Shown: positions 46,470-60,600 of the stretch, in pieces | How the letters are laid out: each line of letters starts with the position of its first letter | Position numbering within the stretch: position 1 is the stretch's first letter | Source of the DNA: Periplaneta americana | Lineage: Eukaryota > Arthropoda > Insecta > Blattodea > Blattidae | Reading direction: 5' to 3' | Assembly (NCBI RefSeq): GCF_040183065.1 | Contig: NC_091121.1 | Location: forward strand, 66,377,787-66,441,786 | Length of the DNA: 64,000 nucleotides | Position numbers and translations under genes: made by a program | The notes under the pieces: generated by a model | Seen by the model: the letters and a program-made list of their open reading frames with translations, nothing else | Database searches by the model: none | Told to the model about the DNA's origin: nothing

Positions 46470-46668
46470 ATTTGCTTGGCACTGTTTATTAGATAGACTT
46501 TAAATACAGTATTGCTCATTTGTCTTGAGTTTCAAATTATCGTTATCTATTTGTGAGTTAAAATATAATAATTGAGAAGACTGGATGGAGGTAATATAAT
46601 TTGCATAGCATTGTTTATTAGATGTAATTTAAATAATTGCTCGATTGCCTTGCATCACAAATTGTTGT
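46470..46668. repeat. Diverged tandem duplication of about 80 bp
   Basis: TAATTTGCTTGGCACTGTTT (about 46470) and TAATTTGCATAGCATTGTTT (about 46590) each continue through TATTAGAT, TTTAAAT, TTGCTC and TTGTCTTG/TTGCCTTG. The offset is about 120 bp. Confidence 0.6.
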
Positions 46669-47404
46669 TTAACCCTTAAATTGGGAAAACTTCATTTCTC
46701 ACACTAGTTTATTAAATCGTGTCGGACTGTAAAGAAAACGCCTATCGCAATGTCAATATTTTATATTATGTCGTAATAGTATTGTGAAATTATAATTTTC
46801 CTACAATTTTTTTTTCTGTTGTACTATTAAAATTCTAGCATAGAGCCTATTAATCTGTTGTGTCCTTTAGGATACTTTGCGAATTTAATGTTTAAACAAG
46901 GAATATAGCATCTTAGTTACTTTTACCGCACAATTAGGAATTTTATTATCAATGTCACAATATAACGGTAACTGGTATCTGGTAGGTATGTGATGTGACG
47001 TAATTGATAGTTTGTACAACCCTGTTTTACGTATCATGAATGTGAATTGTGTTCATAACTTCATAATACGAAAGAATCAATACGCCGTTAGTAGAGATTT
47101 GTTCCATGCAGCAGGAGTATAAAGGAAGTGATTTAGTTTGGATTAACCGTAGATTGAATTATAAACGGTAAAATGGAATGAGTTGGGTGTGATATTAAAT
47201 TATTTTCAGTCGTTAATAACATGACAAACATACTTGTACCGTTTCATCCAGTACTACAGTCAGCAACTAGGAATAACTGCAAGATGTATTTGTACGAAAT
47301 GGAACCATAGCACATAGTAACGGAATAATAGCAAAGTGAAATTTTATTTTTTATCCGATTTTCAATTACAATAGCACAGTTTCTACAGTTTTATCAGGAT
47401 AAAT
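46669..47404 (+). other. Upstream flank and 5' region of the glucosylceramidase gene
   Basis: Unique AT-rich sequence with no repeat or gene recognised. It should contain the promoter and 5' UTR of the gene starting at 47405; I see no decisive core element. Confidence 0.35.
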
Positions 47405-49318
47405 ATGACGATGATTAAATTGTGTTATATTAGTGTCATTATATATTCTTCAACTTATTTAATAGGTGAGTGCAAGATATCAAATGAACTGACCAGGGAT
47501 TTTCGTGTCTTCTGGAACCGATTTTACCCACCCCTTTTTCAAAATGTCTGTTTTCAAGTTTTTTTTTTAAATATATTGTTCTGTTATGGGAACTCTTACT
47601 TGCAGTTAAGATGTTGGGAATATTACATTATTTCAGTTACAGTTTAATACTTTTCTTTTGCACGTTTTTTTAATTTTATTTATAAATCTAAGTTATACAT
47701 GGAAAAATTATTGTACTATTGCCTGTGCGTTTCTTAAAAACTAGAGGATTTATTCATGGCATATATCTTTATTCATTTTTAATATCACATGTTATGAATA
47801 ATGTTGAACTGTATTCAGTTCAGTTAATATCTTACGTCTTAGTGCTCCTTTTGTAGGCTAATTTAGGACTGAAATGAAAGTTCTTAATCTGTCTCCTGCT
47901 AATCGTTTCACGTCATTCCAGGATTTTCCTACTCCTCTGCCCTCTCCCTCTATATGGAGCTATATGATGATCCAGAAATGACTATCCAAATTATACAGAA
48001 TAAGATGTGTCTTTTCAAACAATAATTTATTGTTATCGGATGAAACTTGAATAGAGGTAAGCACCATGACGAGAAATATGAAATTATTGCTACTTCTTAT
48101 CATATCCTTTGTAACCTTGTTTCAAATCTCTGCATACTGTAATCAGAGATAAAGTGGTGCTTACCCGTATTCAAGTATGACCTAGATTAATTACTACGTG
48201 ATGTATGATTTAAAGTTATGACAATTTTAAATTTTATTTGCAGTCTTGTCTAAGTTTCATTTTAGTTTATTAATAGACGTAAATAGTCATTCCAAATATC
48301 ATTGTATTATTAATTTGTAGGCTACATATCAAGTGCTTTGATGAGATGGGAAATTAATTGGTTTATTAATGCGTTGATTATCACTAATTTTCTGCTTTGA
48401 TTGCAACTCAAGGAATTGATACATAGCCGAAACTGTTCTTTTTTCAGTAATTGCTGACAGTCCATGTGACCCTCGAGAATTTGGGGAAGGCAATGTGGTA
48501 TGTGTTTGCAATAGAACTTACTGTGATACTATAAGTAAGGTTATACCATTGCCTGCAAACCAGTTTTGGAAATATTCAACCACTAAATCAGGTTTACGTT
48601 TTAATAAAACAATTGGATCATTTTTTAATACACCATGCACTGAAGGTAAGTTATAATACTTTCACACACAACATTAATTATAAAAAAAATACTTTACGTT
48701 CCGGTATCAAATTAGAAATGGCCTTCTTTCTCTTCTTGAATTAGCAACACTTAGGCCTACCATTTGTTCATGAATTTTCTTTATTCAAACAGGAGCACAT
48801 TTCATGATAAATTCGTCAATAAAATACCAAGAGATTTCTGGTTTTGGAGGTGCTTTCACTGATGCTGCAGGAATCAATATAGACTCCTTAAGTTTAGAAA
48901 CGAAAGAACATCTTATGAGGTAAGTAATTAATGATGGAGTAGGCCTAATTAACATACCGGTATACCAGTATTACCAAAAATATTTACAGTAGAATTGTGG
49001 TTCCCAAGTTAACGTTGAATAACATGTACAGGATTTTGAAGAGGAGTGTTTGAAGTAGGGAAAAACTTTTTTTTTCATCAAATAGTTCATAATAAACTTT
49101 TTAATAAACTATTTTTAATTGCAATATAGGTCCACCACTGTGTGGAGTAACGGTTAGCGCGTCTGGCTGTGAAATGAGCGGCCTGGGTTCAAATCCCGGT
49201 TGGGACAAGTTACCTGATTGGGGTTTTTTCCGGAGCTTTCCCTCAACCAGTTAAGCAGAATTGCTGGGTAACTTCCGGCTTTGCACCTGAGACTCATTTT
49301 GCCATCATTAATTCACGT

Positions 49319-49353
<35 letters not shown>

Positions 49354-52300
49354 TACAATAGCCTAGGTTGAGTTCACGTTGTGGCATGCTGTACTTGTAC
49401 AAGAACATGGCCATTCGGCTACCCAATCATTCATAGAATAGGAGTGGTAAGCACAATAACCCTCAGACTGCAGTGCAAGCCTTCAATCCCTCCTCGATAC
49501 AAGGTTAAAAAAATTGCAATATATAGTAAAACAATACAAAGAAGCCTATACTTGGGATGGGGAAAAAAATAAATATTAGTTGTATAGGTACGTAACACAC
49601 TTTGTAACTCGTTGATTTGTTCCCAAATGGACGGAGTATCATTTACGTTTTGGTTTAGTTATGGCTGCATTGACACTTTCTGCCCACTTTTTTTTTTCCT
49701 TCGATATTTTCACATTGATAGTTTGCTGTAAGTATCCAGCTTATCACTTGCTTACATCACACATGACATCACATTCAATACCACTTCAGGGTTATTGTCA
49801 ATTCGCGGGTCAAAAAATTGACAGTGAAACCCTGCTTCAGAAGAGTTTGATGTAAATACATTGTTTATTAAAATTATTTTCCAGGTATTAGCGATCCTTT
49901 GATGTAATGTATAAATACATTATTTCAATATCGAGGGCATCATGCCAGAGGAGTGTGTCACCAAAACTGCAAATTTACAATAGAGCCTATAGCTAAATAT
50001 GAAATTATTTTTACTGTCCTTATCTAGTTAACAAGGTAATTAATTCTTTGTCATGTCCATTGTAATTCTCTAACGATTGTTTTCAAACATAAATAGGTTC
50101 CATTAAAAATATTTCAGTAACGCAAAATTTGTTGATATGCCTTCCTGGCATGATGCCCTCGATATAATATATAAATACAACGTATTTACATATTATATCG
50201 AAGAGTTACTATGCCTGGAAAGTACGTCAAAAAGTTCCAAAATATGTTTTCTGATGTTTATCTATGAAATTTTGAAATTTAACAGTCCTGAATAATTAGA
50301 TAAAGAATGGTGCGAGATGGACTGCGTGAAAAACCGTTTTTAATTAATCAGATAGAGGTGGAGCCAGACTGAATTGTAGTCAGGCAAAGTAATTATTTTA
50401 TGCCTTCATGTTTATTTTAGAAACAGTGCATTCAATAGAACCAAGTACCAGCTGCTGAAGCTGCTAGTCATGTGAATTGCAGTTTACCGGTATTTATTTC
50501 TCAAATGCTTAAATTTACGTTTTATTATTAAGAGAGGGAAGTTTTAACTGGGTTGACTAAATTAAGTTAAGCATGTGCGGAACAGTCTGCATTCTGAATG
50601 TATGAGGGTGTTTCAAGAAGCAACAGCAAATTCACACTATTATACGAAGTAAACACATCAAGTATTTGAAACTCCCACGAAGGGAAGATATATGATTTGA
50701 GAAGGTATTGGCACTTCTAACAGATGGTAAGTTCTGTTGAATGGGAAGGACAATTTAAACAAGGTGACGGTGCCATTAACTGTGTGCACCATAGAAGAAT
50801 AGCAAACAGTTATCAGATTTTTGTAGTTACAGGCTGTGAATCTTGGTGAAATTAATGTGGAAAGATACTGAAATAGCTACATTATCGAGAGGAGAGAGTA
50901 CAATTCGATAGATGTGGGCATACGTCAATCTTTGATGAGCAATACTCTAGTCGTTCCAGTATGACACAACTAAAAATACTTTTTTTTTTATGATGGAATA
51001 AATAGTCGGTGCAATGGTATGAGAGATGTATTGAAAGGAGTGTAGATTATGTCGAAAATGATATATTACATATTATTTTTACCTCTAATGGTGGTTTATA
51101 TTTAAAAAATTGAATTTGCTGTTACTTTCTGAAACACCCTCGTATAATGGTAGTTTATTATTATTAAGTGAATTGTTATCAATTATCACGAGGCACATTA
51201 TATATAGATTGAAGTGAGATGGACCACGTGGAAAACCATGACATCCCTGGCATGTTACCCATAAATCTGCCCTTTTCATCCTATTGACCCTTAAATAACA
51301 ACATTATTCAACATTAAAAACCTGCTGATCTTTCCTATTCGTTGTCAGTCTTTGTTACATTAATTTATGAATTCTCGCCAATGCGCTGATTGAATAATGT
51401 TGGACATTAAAATTAAAGTATGACAATATTTTGTAATAATAGTATATCGTATGTAAAGACTGAAGAAGAATTATACATAATAGGCCACTAAATACTAACT
51501 TGAACTGTATCCGAACTAACCTGATACAACATAATCTAGAAAAAATAATATACTTACTGAAAACCCATGCTTTACATCCAGTCAATATTTATATTTCGGG
51601 TATGACCACAAAAATTCTCATATTGTTCGATTTTGGGACACGAGATGGACTTACCTCGTGGACAGTGGAGGAATGGTAAGCTGTTGTCTCATTCAAGGAC
51701 TTCTGGAAGTATGTTTGAAGGAAGAGTAACAAATTAGTAATTATATTTAAATAAAACTAAGCAATCTGAAATGTAAATATAGTAAAACCCCGATAAGACA
51801 CTGTTCAAGGGACCAGGTGTAAAACACATATTAGGCTGGTATACTAATTGTGACTTATATACAGTATCTATTAGCATTTTTCTTTATTGAAATACATGAT
51901 TCATGAAAGGTAATACAGTATTACTCCATTATTTAATTACTGTACTGTACGTCAAAGACATTTACAATATGTACTGTACTTAATTCTTTCGAAAAAAATA
52001 AGCCATTTATAGTTGTTTGCTGTGTGCGTGTTCTCCAAGTCCTCATGTTTTCCAAACTTCAGTTTCTGCGATTACATCCTCCTGACATCGCAGCTGTAGT
52101 GATTGAGTCGCGATTTTTTATTATCATTCTTAATGTCGATGATGGGATTCCTAATGCATCAGAGAGTTGTTTCTGAGTAAGAGTACTGTTTTCATCGTAC
52201 TTTCGTAAGATTTCCAATTTTTCCGATACAGAAAGCGCTTTTCGTTTAACACTCATTGTAATCACATTCACGGACACTTCAATACACAAAAGGACAACAA

Positions 52301-55300
52301 ACTGTCCAGCAAAAATTTCCATAATTTTATTATGGCCGAATGAGGAATGTTGTTTGAGAGAGAGGGTTAGCAAGAGGGTGAGGTATTGTAACTGTATGTA
52401 GGCTTTAACCACGCAGCTGAATCGAATAAGAGAGCGTAACAAGAGAGTGGGGTATACTAAGGTATGAAATATGAAGGTTTAAATGCGCAGGTAAAGGGTC
52501 GAATACCAATACTTTTCAGGTTAATGGCACCAGTGAGTTCAATGACCAAGATGTTTCATTGCTGTTACAGTACATTGCTGAAAATTACATCGAAAATATT
52601 CCACAAAAACAGCATATTATGCGGGACTTGAGCGCAACAAACATTAACAAAGTATTTTATAAAGGTGTTCTATATGAACTGTGCAGGGACCGGACAAAAA
52701 AAGCGTATTACACGGGATAGCGTAATAAGCGGGCGTGTCTTATCGAGGTTTTACTGTATTCGAAGATGTCTAGGATTTAACATATTCAAATTTATTGAAC
52801 TGTTGTAAATATTATAATTATCTACTAGATACTAAACTTTCCCGTCCTTTATAGGTCTTATTTCTCAACAGATGGAATTGAATTCAATTTCGGTCGTGTC
52901 CCTATAGCTGGTTGTGACTTCTCAACACATACTTATACATATGATGATGTGCCAGGAGACACCAACTTCACACATTATAATTTAACACTAGAAGACTTCT
53001 TCTATAAAGTAAGTTTTAGCTATACCTGCTGCTAATCATCGTATTATATTGAAAAATAAGGCTTACATGAATTAAGCCCTTCCAGAGGAGATGAATGCAG
53101 CTCAGTATGCAGAATGCAGATGAATTGTTAAACAACACATATGCCTCTTATTTTTTAGTAATGCATACAAAGAAGTTATGTTTTTTTGTTTTTGTTACAA
53201 AGGTTAAGTGTTGTATTTCATTTACAAAAAGCAACTGGTTGATAAAAATAAATATTTTGTTCAACATGTGACATAATGTTGATGAGTTTGAAGAAATGTT
53301 TTTGCTTAATATTGGAAAATTGGATTTCATAAAGTATTTTATAAGAAAGCACACTAGTTTTCTGTTTCTCAAACAGATAAGAATTTTTCGTTATCTGAAA
53401 ATGCATTTATTTTGTATGGTCTTCATCATTGTATATGCATTCTGTGATATGAGACTATAATAATCTTTGCTTTGTAATTTAATTATTTATCACTTTGCAG
53501 TATTACAGCTCAAATTTTGTAGAGCTGAGTGGTTTTAGCCCCCCCCCCCCCCCCGCCATTGCTTTCTGTTGTGTCTCTGAGTTTCTCCTCTTTCATTGTC
53601 TGTGGTTTAGTAATGATTAACTTTTTAATGTTTTGGATGGACTGCAGTTTAAATTTAAAAGTCTTGCATCTTAATACATGCAGAATGTCCTGAAACGATT
53701 ACCCTGATTTCAGACGGTTATTGCTTTTCACTGATGTCACTAATTTCTGATTTTCCTTTGTAAGTGAGATGGTGCACTCTTAATGTTTTGATGGCTATGT
53801 GCTTCAATTTTCAATTTTGTCACTAGGAACATTGTAGCTACTGAATATATGAAATGGCTTCACTACAGGAAAAGGCACAGTGTGTACTGTACAAATTTCA
53901 CGAACGGATCCCTGCGAGCCGACAAAACTTTAAGAATGCACCATATCACTTACAAAGGAAAATCAGAAATCAGTGACATCTGTGGAAAAAAATAACAGTT
54001 TGAAATCAGGGTAATCATTCGGGACACTGTCGACGTGGTTGGCGAGTTGGTATAGCGCTGGCCTTCTATGCCCAAGGTTGCGGGTTCAATCCTGGGCCAG
54101 GTCGATGGCATTTAAGTGTGCTTAAATGCGGCAGGCTCATGTCAGTAGATTTACTGGCATGTAAAAGAACTCCTGCGGGACAAAATTCCGGCACATCCGG
54201 CGACGCTGATATAACCTCTGCAGTTGCGAGTGTCATTAAATAAAACATAACATTTTAACATTTTTCGGGACACTCTGTATTCTTTAGAATGATGATGATA
54301 ACGGTAATAGTAATAATAATAATAATAACAATAATTATTTATTTATTTACTAATATTTAATGTGCAGTACAACAGCCAGGGGCCAATAACGGTTCAGCAC
54401 AAGACAATTCATTACAAAAACATTAACAATGATATAAATTACAATAAAAGTACATTGGAATTATTTAAAATAATGACAAAAAAGTAATGATAATTGAAAA
54501 TTAAAGGATGGAATCATATAAATGAATATAATACAAATGATATAGAAGATGACGAGAATAATATTATAATACATATTTAAACAAAAGACATAAATTAATA
54601 GCTGACATAAAGCTCCAAAAAGTATACACTACACATTAAATGGATCCAAGTTCAATCCATGCAAACTTGCATATTTTATGCATCTGCAGACCAGAGAGAG
54701 AGATTTACAGTTTCTATTATAAAAAATTTTACGAAAGCTTAAACCCTTAGCAGGAATACAAAGACATATTGCTTAAGAAGAAGTCACAATCAATATTACC
54801 CTTAATGACTTTACAAAAAAATAAATGTATATATATATTTTGATGTATTAATGTATAAATGTTACATCGGCATAACTTTACTTTAATTTATCTTTTAACT
54901 TTAAATATTTATATTTTAACTTCAGCTAATGTACCTAATTGATACTCATTCTAAACCAATTCACATATTGATAAGCATAATATTGTGTGCACTTGAACAC
55001 AATTAACAGTAATATTACAGCCATACATTGAATAATTTATCATGATTGTGTCTACACTGTATAATTTACCTACTATTGTTCCATGTATTAAGCATATTCC
55101 AATGAGTGGAATGAATAATCTGATGATGGCATTTAATGCTGAAAACGTTAATCATAATAAACATGTTATATAGTAATTAACACTATATTACTATTTGATA
55201 AACAAAGAGGTGGCCCATATATACTCATACCTATAGTTATTCCTGCTTATCGGTCAAATACTATCATCATTGTGAAAAAAAAAAAAAACAATTGTGAGCT

Positions 55301-57616
55301 TTACTGTATTAGTGTGTGTGTCCTACGGTTCAGAGAGGAAAACCATGAACTTGCATTGAGCATTGTATATTTCTGAGCTAGGTCAGAAACCATCAAGTAT
55401 TAAAAAAATATATTTCATTTTCGAATTTTCCATTCAGGAATTTACATTGGTCCTCTTGTCTGTATTAGATCCCGCTCATCAAAGAAGCGCAGAAACTGAG
55501 TGAGCGGGGTATTCACCTGCTGGCTACTGCATGGACTGCTCCTCCATGGATGAAAACAAACGATGATTACTCTGGTTTCGGTTTCTTGAAAGAAGAGTAT
55601 CACCAGGCATGGGCGGAATACCTTGTGAAGTGAGTACAAAATAGTTGTAAATGTTAAAAACTAACAATAATAATTACAACATCCAACATCCTCTGCTAGA
55701 CATTAGACCTTAATCAACATTCTGGATTCACAAATCAGGGCACTGAAAAAAGTAGACAATTTAAAAGAGCTTGAAATGAAACATAAGCTATTCCTCATTG
55801 GGACAGAATCAGAAACAACTCTCTGATTCATTAGGAATTCTATCATTGACATTAAGGATGATAATAAAAAATCGCGACTCAATCACTGCAGCTGCGACAT
55901 TGGGAGGATGTAAGCGCAGGAAAGTGAAGTGTGGTAAATATGAGAACTTGAACATGCACACAGCAAACAACTATAAATGACTTTTTTCGAAAGAATTAAG
56001 TACAGTACACATTGTAAATGTCTTTGACGTACAGTACACTAATTACATAATGGTGTAATACTGTATTACGTTTCATGAATCATGTATTTCAATAAAGAAA
56101 AATGCTAATAGATACTGTATATAAGTCAAAATTAGTATACCCGCCTAATACGCGATCCTGGTTAATACGCGGTCTCTTGAACAGTGTCTTATTGGGGTTT
56201 TACTGTATTTATACTTCTTGTGGCATACTGATGCATTTTTTCATGTTTTGCAGGTTTCTGGACGAATACAAAAAACAAGATGTAGAATTTTGGGGGATTT
56301 CAACTGGTAATGAACCAACAAATGGCATTATTCCTGTCAACAGATTTAATTCAATGGGCTGGAATCCATATACACAGAGAGATTGGATCAAAGAATATTT
56401 TGGCCCAGCCCTGAAAAAGTCACACTGCAATGTAAAACTTGTTGCAATTGATGATCAGCGCTTCATGCTACCCTGGTGGTTCAACATAGTAAGACCATGA
56501 TGAATTTAAGTATTATCACACTGCTCTTTCCCTTCATATCCAGTTTTTCTATTTTGCTTACGCTTGCATAGTAATACAGTCGAACCAAAGAGGCCAGCAT
56601 TCAATCTCACATATCTTGTTGTTAGACAAAATTACTGTGGGAAAGTTTCTCTGTATTTTACAAATACGTCATGTTCCCTAGCTATTTTCATTGTACCATT
56701 ATTGATGTTATATTACCATCTTAGCCAATTTTTAAAGGAATCACTTGGTAAAGATTTGCTATTTGAATCTAATAGAAATATAGGCACGGGTAAACTTTGT
56801 GTGGGCCCTAACCCTGAAATTTGTTTCATCCCTGTTTACTTCTTTTATATTACCTTAATAAATAACATTAATTGCATACTGGTACTAAAGGATGTGAAAT
56901 GCAGAAGCTTGTAATAAAATGGGTTACTTTCATTTTCAAAATAAATCATTGTTTATTCACTCTCAAGAGAATTTTTCTTTCTGCTCATAACCTTGCTATA
57001 TTCTGTCTCTCTAGCTAATGGCAGATGAAAAAGTAGCAGAATATATAGATGGTATTGGAGTTCACTGGTATTGGGACTCATGGTTTCCCGCTAGTCTTTT
57101 GGACCGCACACATACCAACTTTCCCGACAAGTTTATTCTTGCAACTGAAGCTTCTGTTGGTAAGACATATTTTTATTTTCATGTACAGTTGTTGTTGTTT
57201 AGTCAGCTGTCCGAAGACAGGTCTGAACCTCACAAGTTATACCAAAAGGCACCACTTATGAGACAACTAGGCCAAGAGATAATGGAGTAGGATGGCCAGA
57301 TCCTTTCCCCCTTTCATCCTTTCATGTACAAAATATATTGAAATTTATTCTCCAAAATCTTGCTTTCCGTGTAATGAAGCAAGTTTCTCTGCTTATTTAC
57401 GAGAACTTTCAAGGTACATAAATTCTATATTTCTCCATAATCTTATTATTCTTCTACAACTAGTCATTCCACGCAACTCCTTGTTATACACGTAAGTTTA
57501 AGTATTGGGTAGTTGATGCACTATTGTGTAAATAAGTAAAATCATTTCAATCTGTAATAGTGTTGCATACATAGTCTCACTGGTTTTCTTCTTTGAACTC
57601 GTCACAATGAGACAGT

Positions 57617-57678
<62 letters not shown>

Positions 57679-60600
57679 CACACACATATATACATACACC
57701 AGATGTTTCATAATTCAAAGGAAGAAATTTAAGGGGTTGTAGAGGCATCCTAGGTAAATAGCTTGAGTTAGGGAACTAGGGATCTGCGGGTTGAAACTTG
57801 CAGTTTATTGCCTTTGAGTTACGTAAAGAATATATCTGAAAGGCGATGTATATATCTAGAATAGTCACATTATTGCAAATGAAATTGCAAAACCACTAGT
57901 TTCAACTTACTTGCTTCTCAGCATAAGGCAATTTTGGTTCATGCATCATCTTTACTTGAGATTTTAACCTTCTCTGTTCCACATTCTTAATGAAATTTTG
58001 AGTAAATGTCTTAGGCCTGCCACTTTGCGGCCTATCTCCTACCAGCCTCACAAAATTGATGTTTCATCTAGTACAGCTTTTCCTTGCTTGGTAATGGAAT
58101 ATCAGAATAATTACAATGTCATAGATATCTCTGCAAACCTCTGATAAGATTTGCATGCAAGTCTTTTCTAATAAATAATGATATCTCTGATCAGGTGGAA
58201 TATTAATTTTCAACTGACGACACAGTTCATTGACATTCCCAATTTCTTTCGAGTCAAGCAGCTTTTACGCAATTGGAATTGTGAATTAGTAATGAATCGT
58301 TAAACACTGAATGGGGGAGTTTATGAACATTGTGTCATAAAATAAACACATAAAAGATGTAGCATTACAGTCAAAAATGATTCAAACTACTGGTATCTTA
58401 TATTTTAATGAAATAGCTTCAAATTATGGATCTCTGGAAGAATAGTTTTATTTATAGTGACTGTTTTATACCTAAATAGTACGTATTTAAATTATTGTTT
58501 ACCTATTGTTACCTTTATTATTTTCTTTGTATATTTTCTGAGCCGTGCTCTAATGACATATAGTAACTTCATCGAAATATATGTTTCAGGAGACAAACCC
58601 TGGGATTTTGACAAAGTGAAACTCGGATCCTGGAAAAGAGGAGAATGGTACATGGAAGACATTTTGGAGGTAAATGGAATCGATAAGATCTTGAACTTCT
58701 TGTATGATTGGCTTATATTTCTTGCAATGCCCACTATTCTGTAAGTTTAAAAATACCATATGTAGTTTTAAAAAATACGTAGATATGTTACTGGAAAACA
58801 GTTCCCTTTCAATAGAGAATTTCCTTAAACAGAGAATTATAGTCTAGGAATTATGTAAATGCTTTTAGTGTGTTTATGTCCACAATTTTCAGGATTGTAG
58901 GGATTTCTTATTAAAAGAAAGGAAGTTAAAGTCTCTGTTCTGCTTCTTTTTGAGAAGAAAAAGAAGCATACATACATATTAATAAGTTATTATCATTCAA
59001 AAACTAGATAAAAAATTAATCAAACAGAAATTTTTGTTGCCTAATTGGCCAGTTTAACCGAAAATAATACAGAAAGCCACATAATTTGATAGTTAACACA
59101 TTTATAAAAATATGTACAGACCCAGAAACAAAATTTGAGCCACCTGAATTTTGCAAGTTCTAGTTATAACATACTGCGCATATTTCTGGGTCTGTACATA
59201 AGTAAATTGGAATTTAGTCCATATTTAATAAAAATTTCAAACATGATAATTTACTAATGTATAGTAGTTAAACCTACAATCCCACTCTATAGCTGACATC
59301 CAACAAATATCTGTTTATGGCGCTTCTCCGTCATTAGAGTTGTATTTCTGTTTTCATCTGCCAAGCAAGAGTAGCTACTCGTAAATGCTGTAGAAACTAG
59401 AGACATACACTGATAAACAAATGAAAGGGCTACATTTCTGAAATACTATCATGTTATATTTATATAAACTGTATTCTTACAGTGTATAATTAGGAACATT
59501 AAATCCAGATGTTTGAGATGGGCAGGGCATGTAGCATGTATGGGTGAATCCAGAAATGCATATAGAGTGTTGGTTGGGAGGCCGAAGGTAGAAAGACCTT
59601 TGCAGAGGCATAGATGGGAGAATAATATTAAATTGGATTTGAAGGAGGTGGGATATGGTGGTAGAGATTGGATTAATCTTGCTCAGGATAGGGACCAATA
59701 GTGGGTTTATGTGAGGGCAGCAATGAACCTCTGGGTTCCTTAAAGGCCATAAGTAAATATGTAAGTATTTTTACAATGTATGAAACAAATCTCTATGTTT
59801 GACATATATTTCTAAGCACATCTTGCATGCCGAGTTGTATGCTTGTGTACTTTGTTACTTCAGTTACACTTCAGGTTTGGTGCTGTCAGAATGCGGCAAT
59901 ATGGCAATTGAATGTTGGTTGTGGGTTAAATGTTATTACTTGGAGGTGCACTATTAGAGTGTTGGCTTTTCATGCTCGTAACTCGAGTTCAAATTCTGGT
60001 TAGCGGAGTTAGCCAAGTTGAATTTGTGGTGGACAAAGATTGTGGTAGGTTTTTGTGGGATACTCCCAATCAACATAATCATATGGTGCTATGTAGTTCG
60101 TTTCCCACGATCTACCGAGGGCAACGCGTAAGGCAGCAAAAAGAATTACAGCTTTAGTGCGTATCTCCTATACTAAAAGCCAGGTTATGGACCAACTAAA
60201 CAGGAAGTAGTTGGCAGGGCGAGAGGAAAGTGCGGGTTAGAGGGGTAGCCTGTGCAGTGATGACACGTTGAGTATGGAGGCGTGGAGGGGGGAAGGAGAA
60301 CGGAGCTTTTCATTGGACCTCACGTGAAAATGTCGTCTGCTAACGAAAATCTGGCAACAGAATCACGGAAACAGTGTAGCCAAACTTCCCAGTTCATTTG
60401 CAGTACCACGTGCATTACGAGTCGCATTTCGTACCAGCGTCATTAGCTCGTGCTTTCTTAAAAACAGCAATTTTAATTACTAATATTATTGATAGTGTTA
60501 TCGAGAACTATAGACAGTAATTATTTTAAACATATCGGTGACAAATGCTGAACATGCTTTGAATCTTGCGCCATTATGTGGCAATAGAGCTCAGAAAGAG

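Noticed and set aside
49135-49210. tRNA gene at the SINE head
   Set aside because: The head is tRNA-like, but it continues into a SINE body shared with two other loci and no acceptor stem closes.
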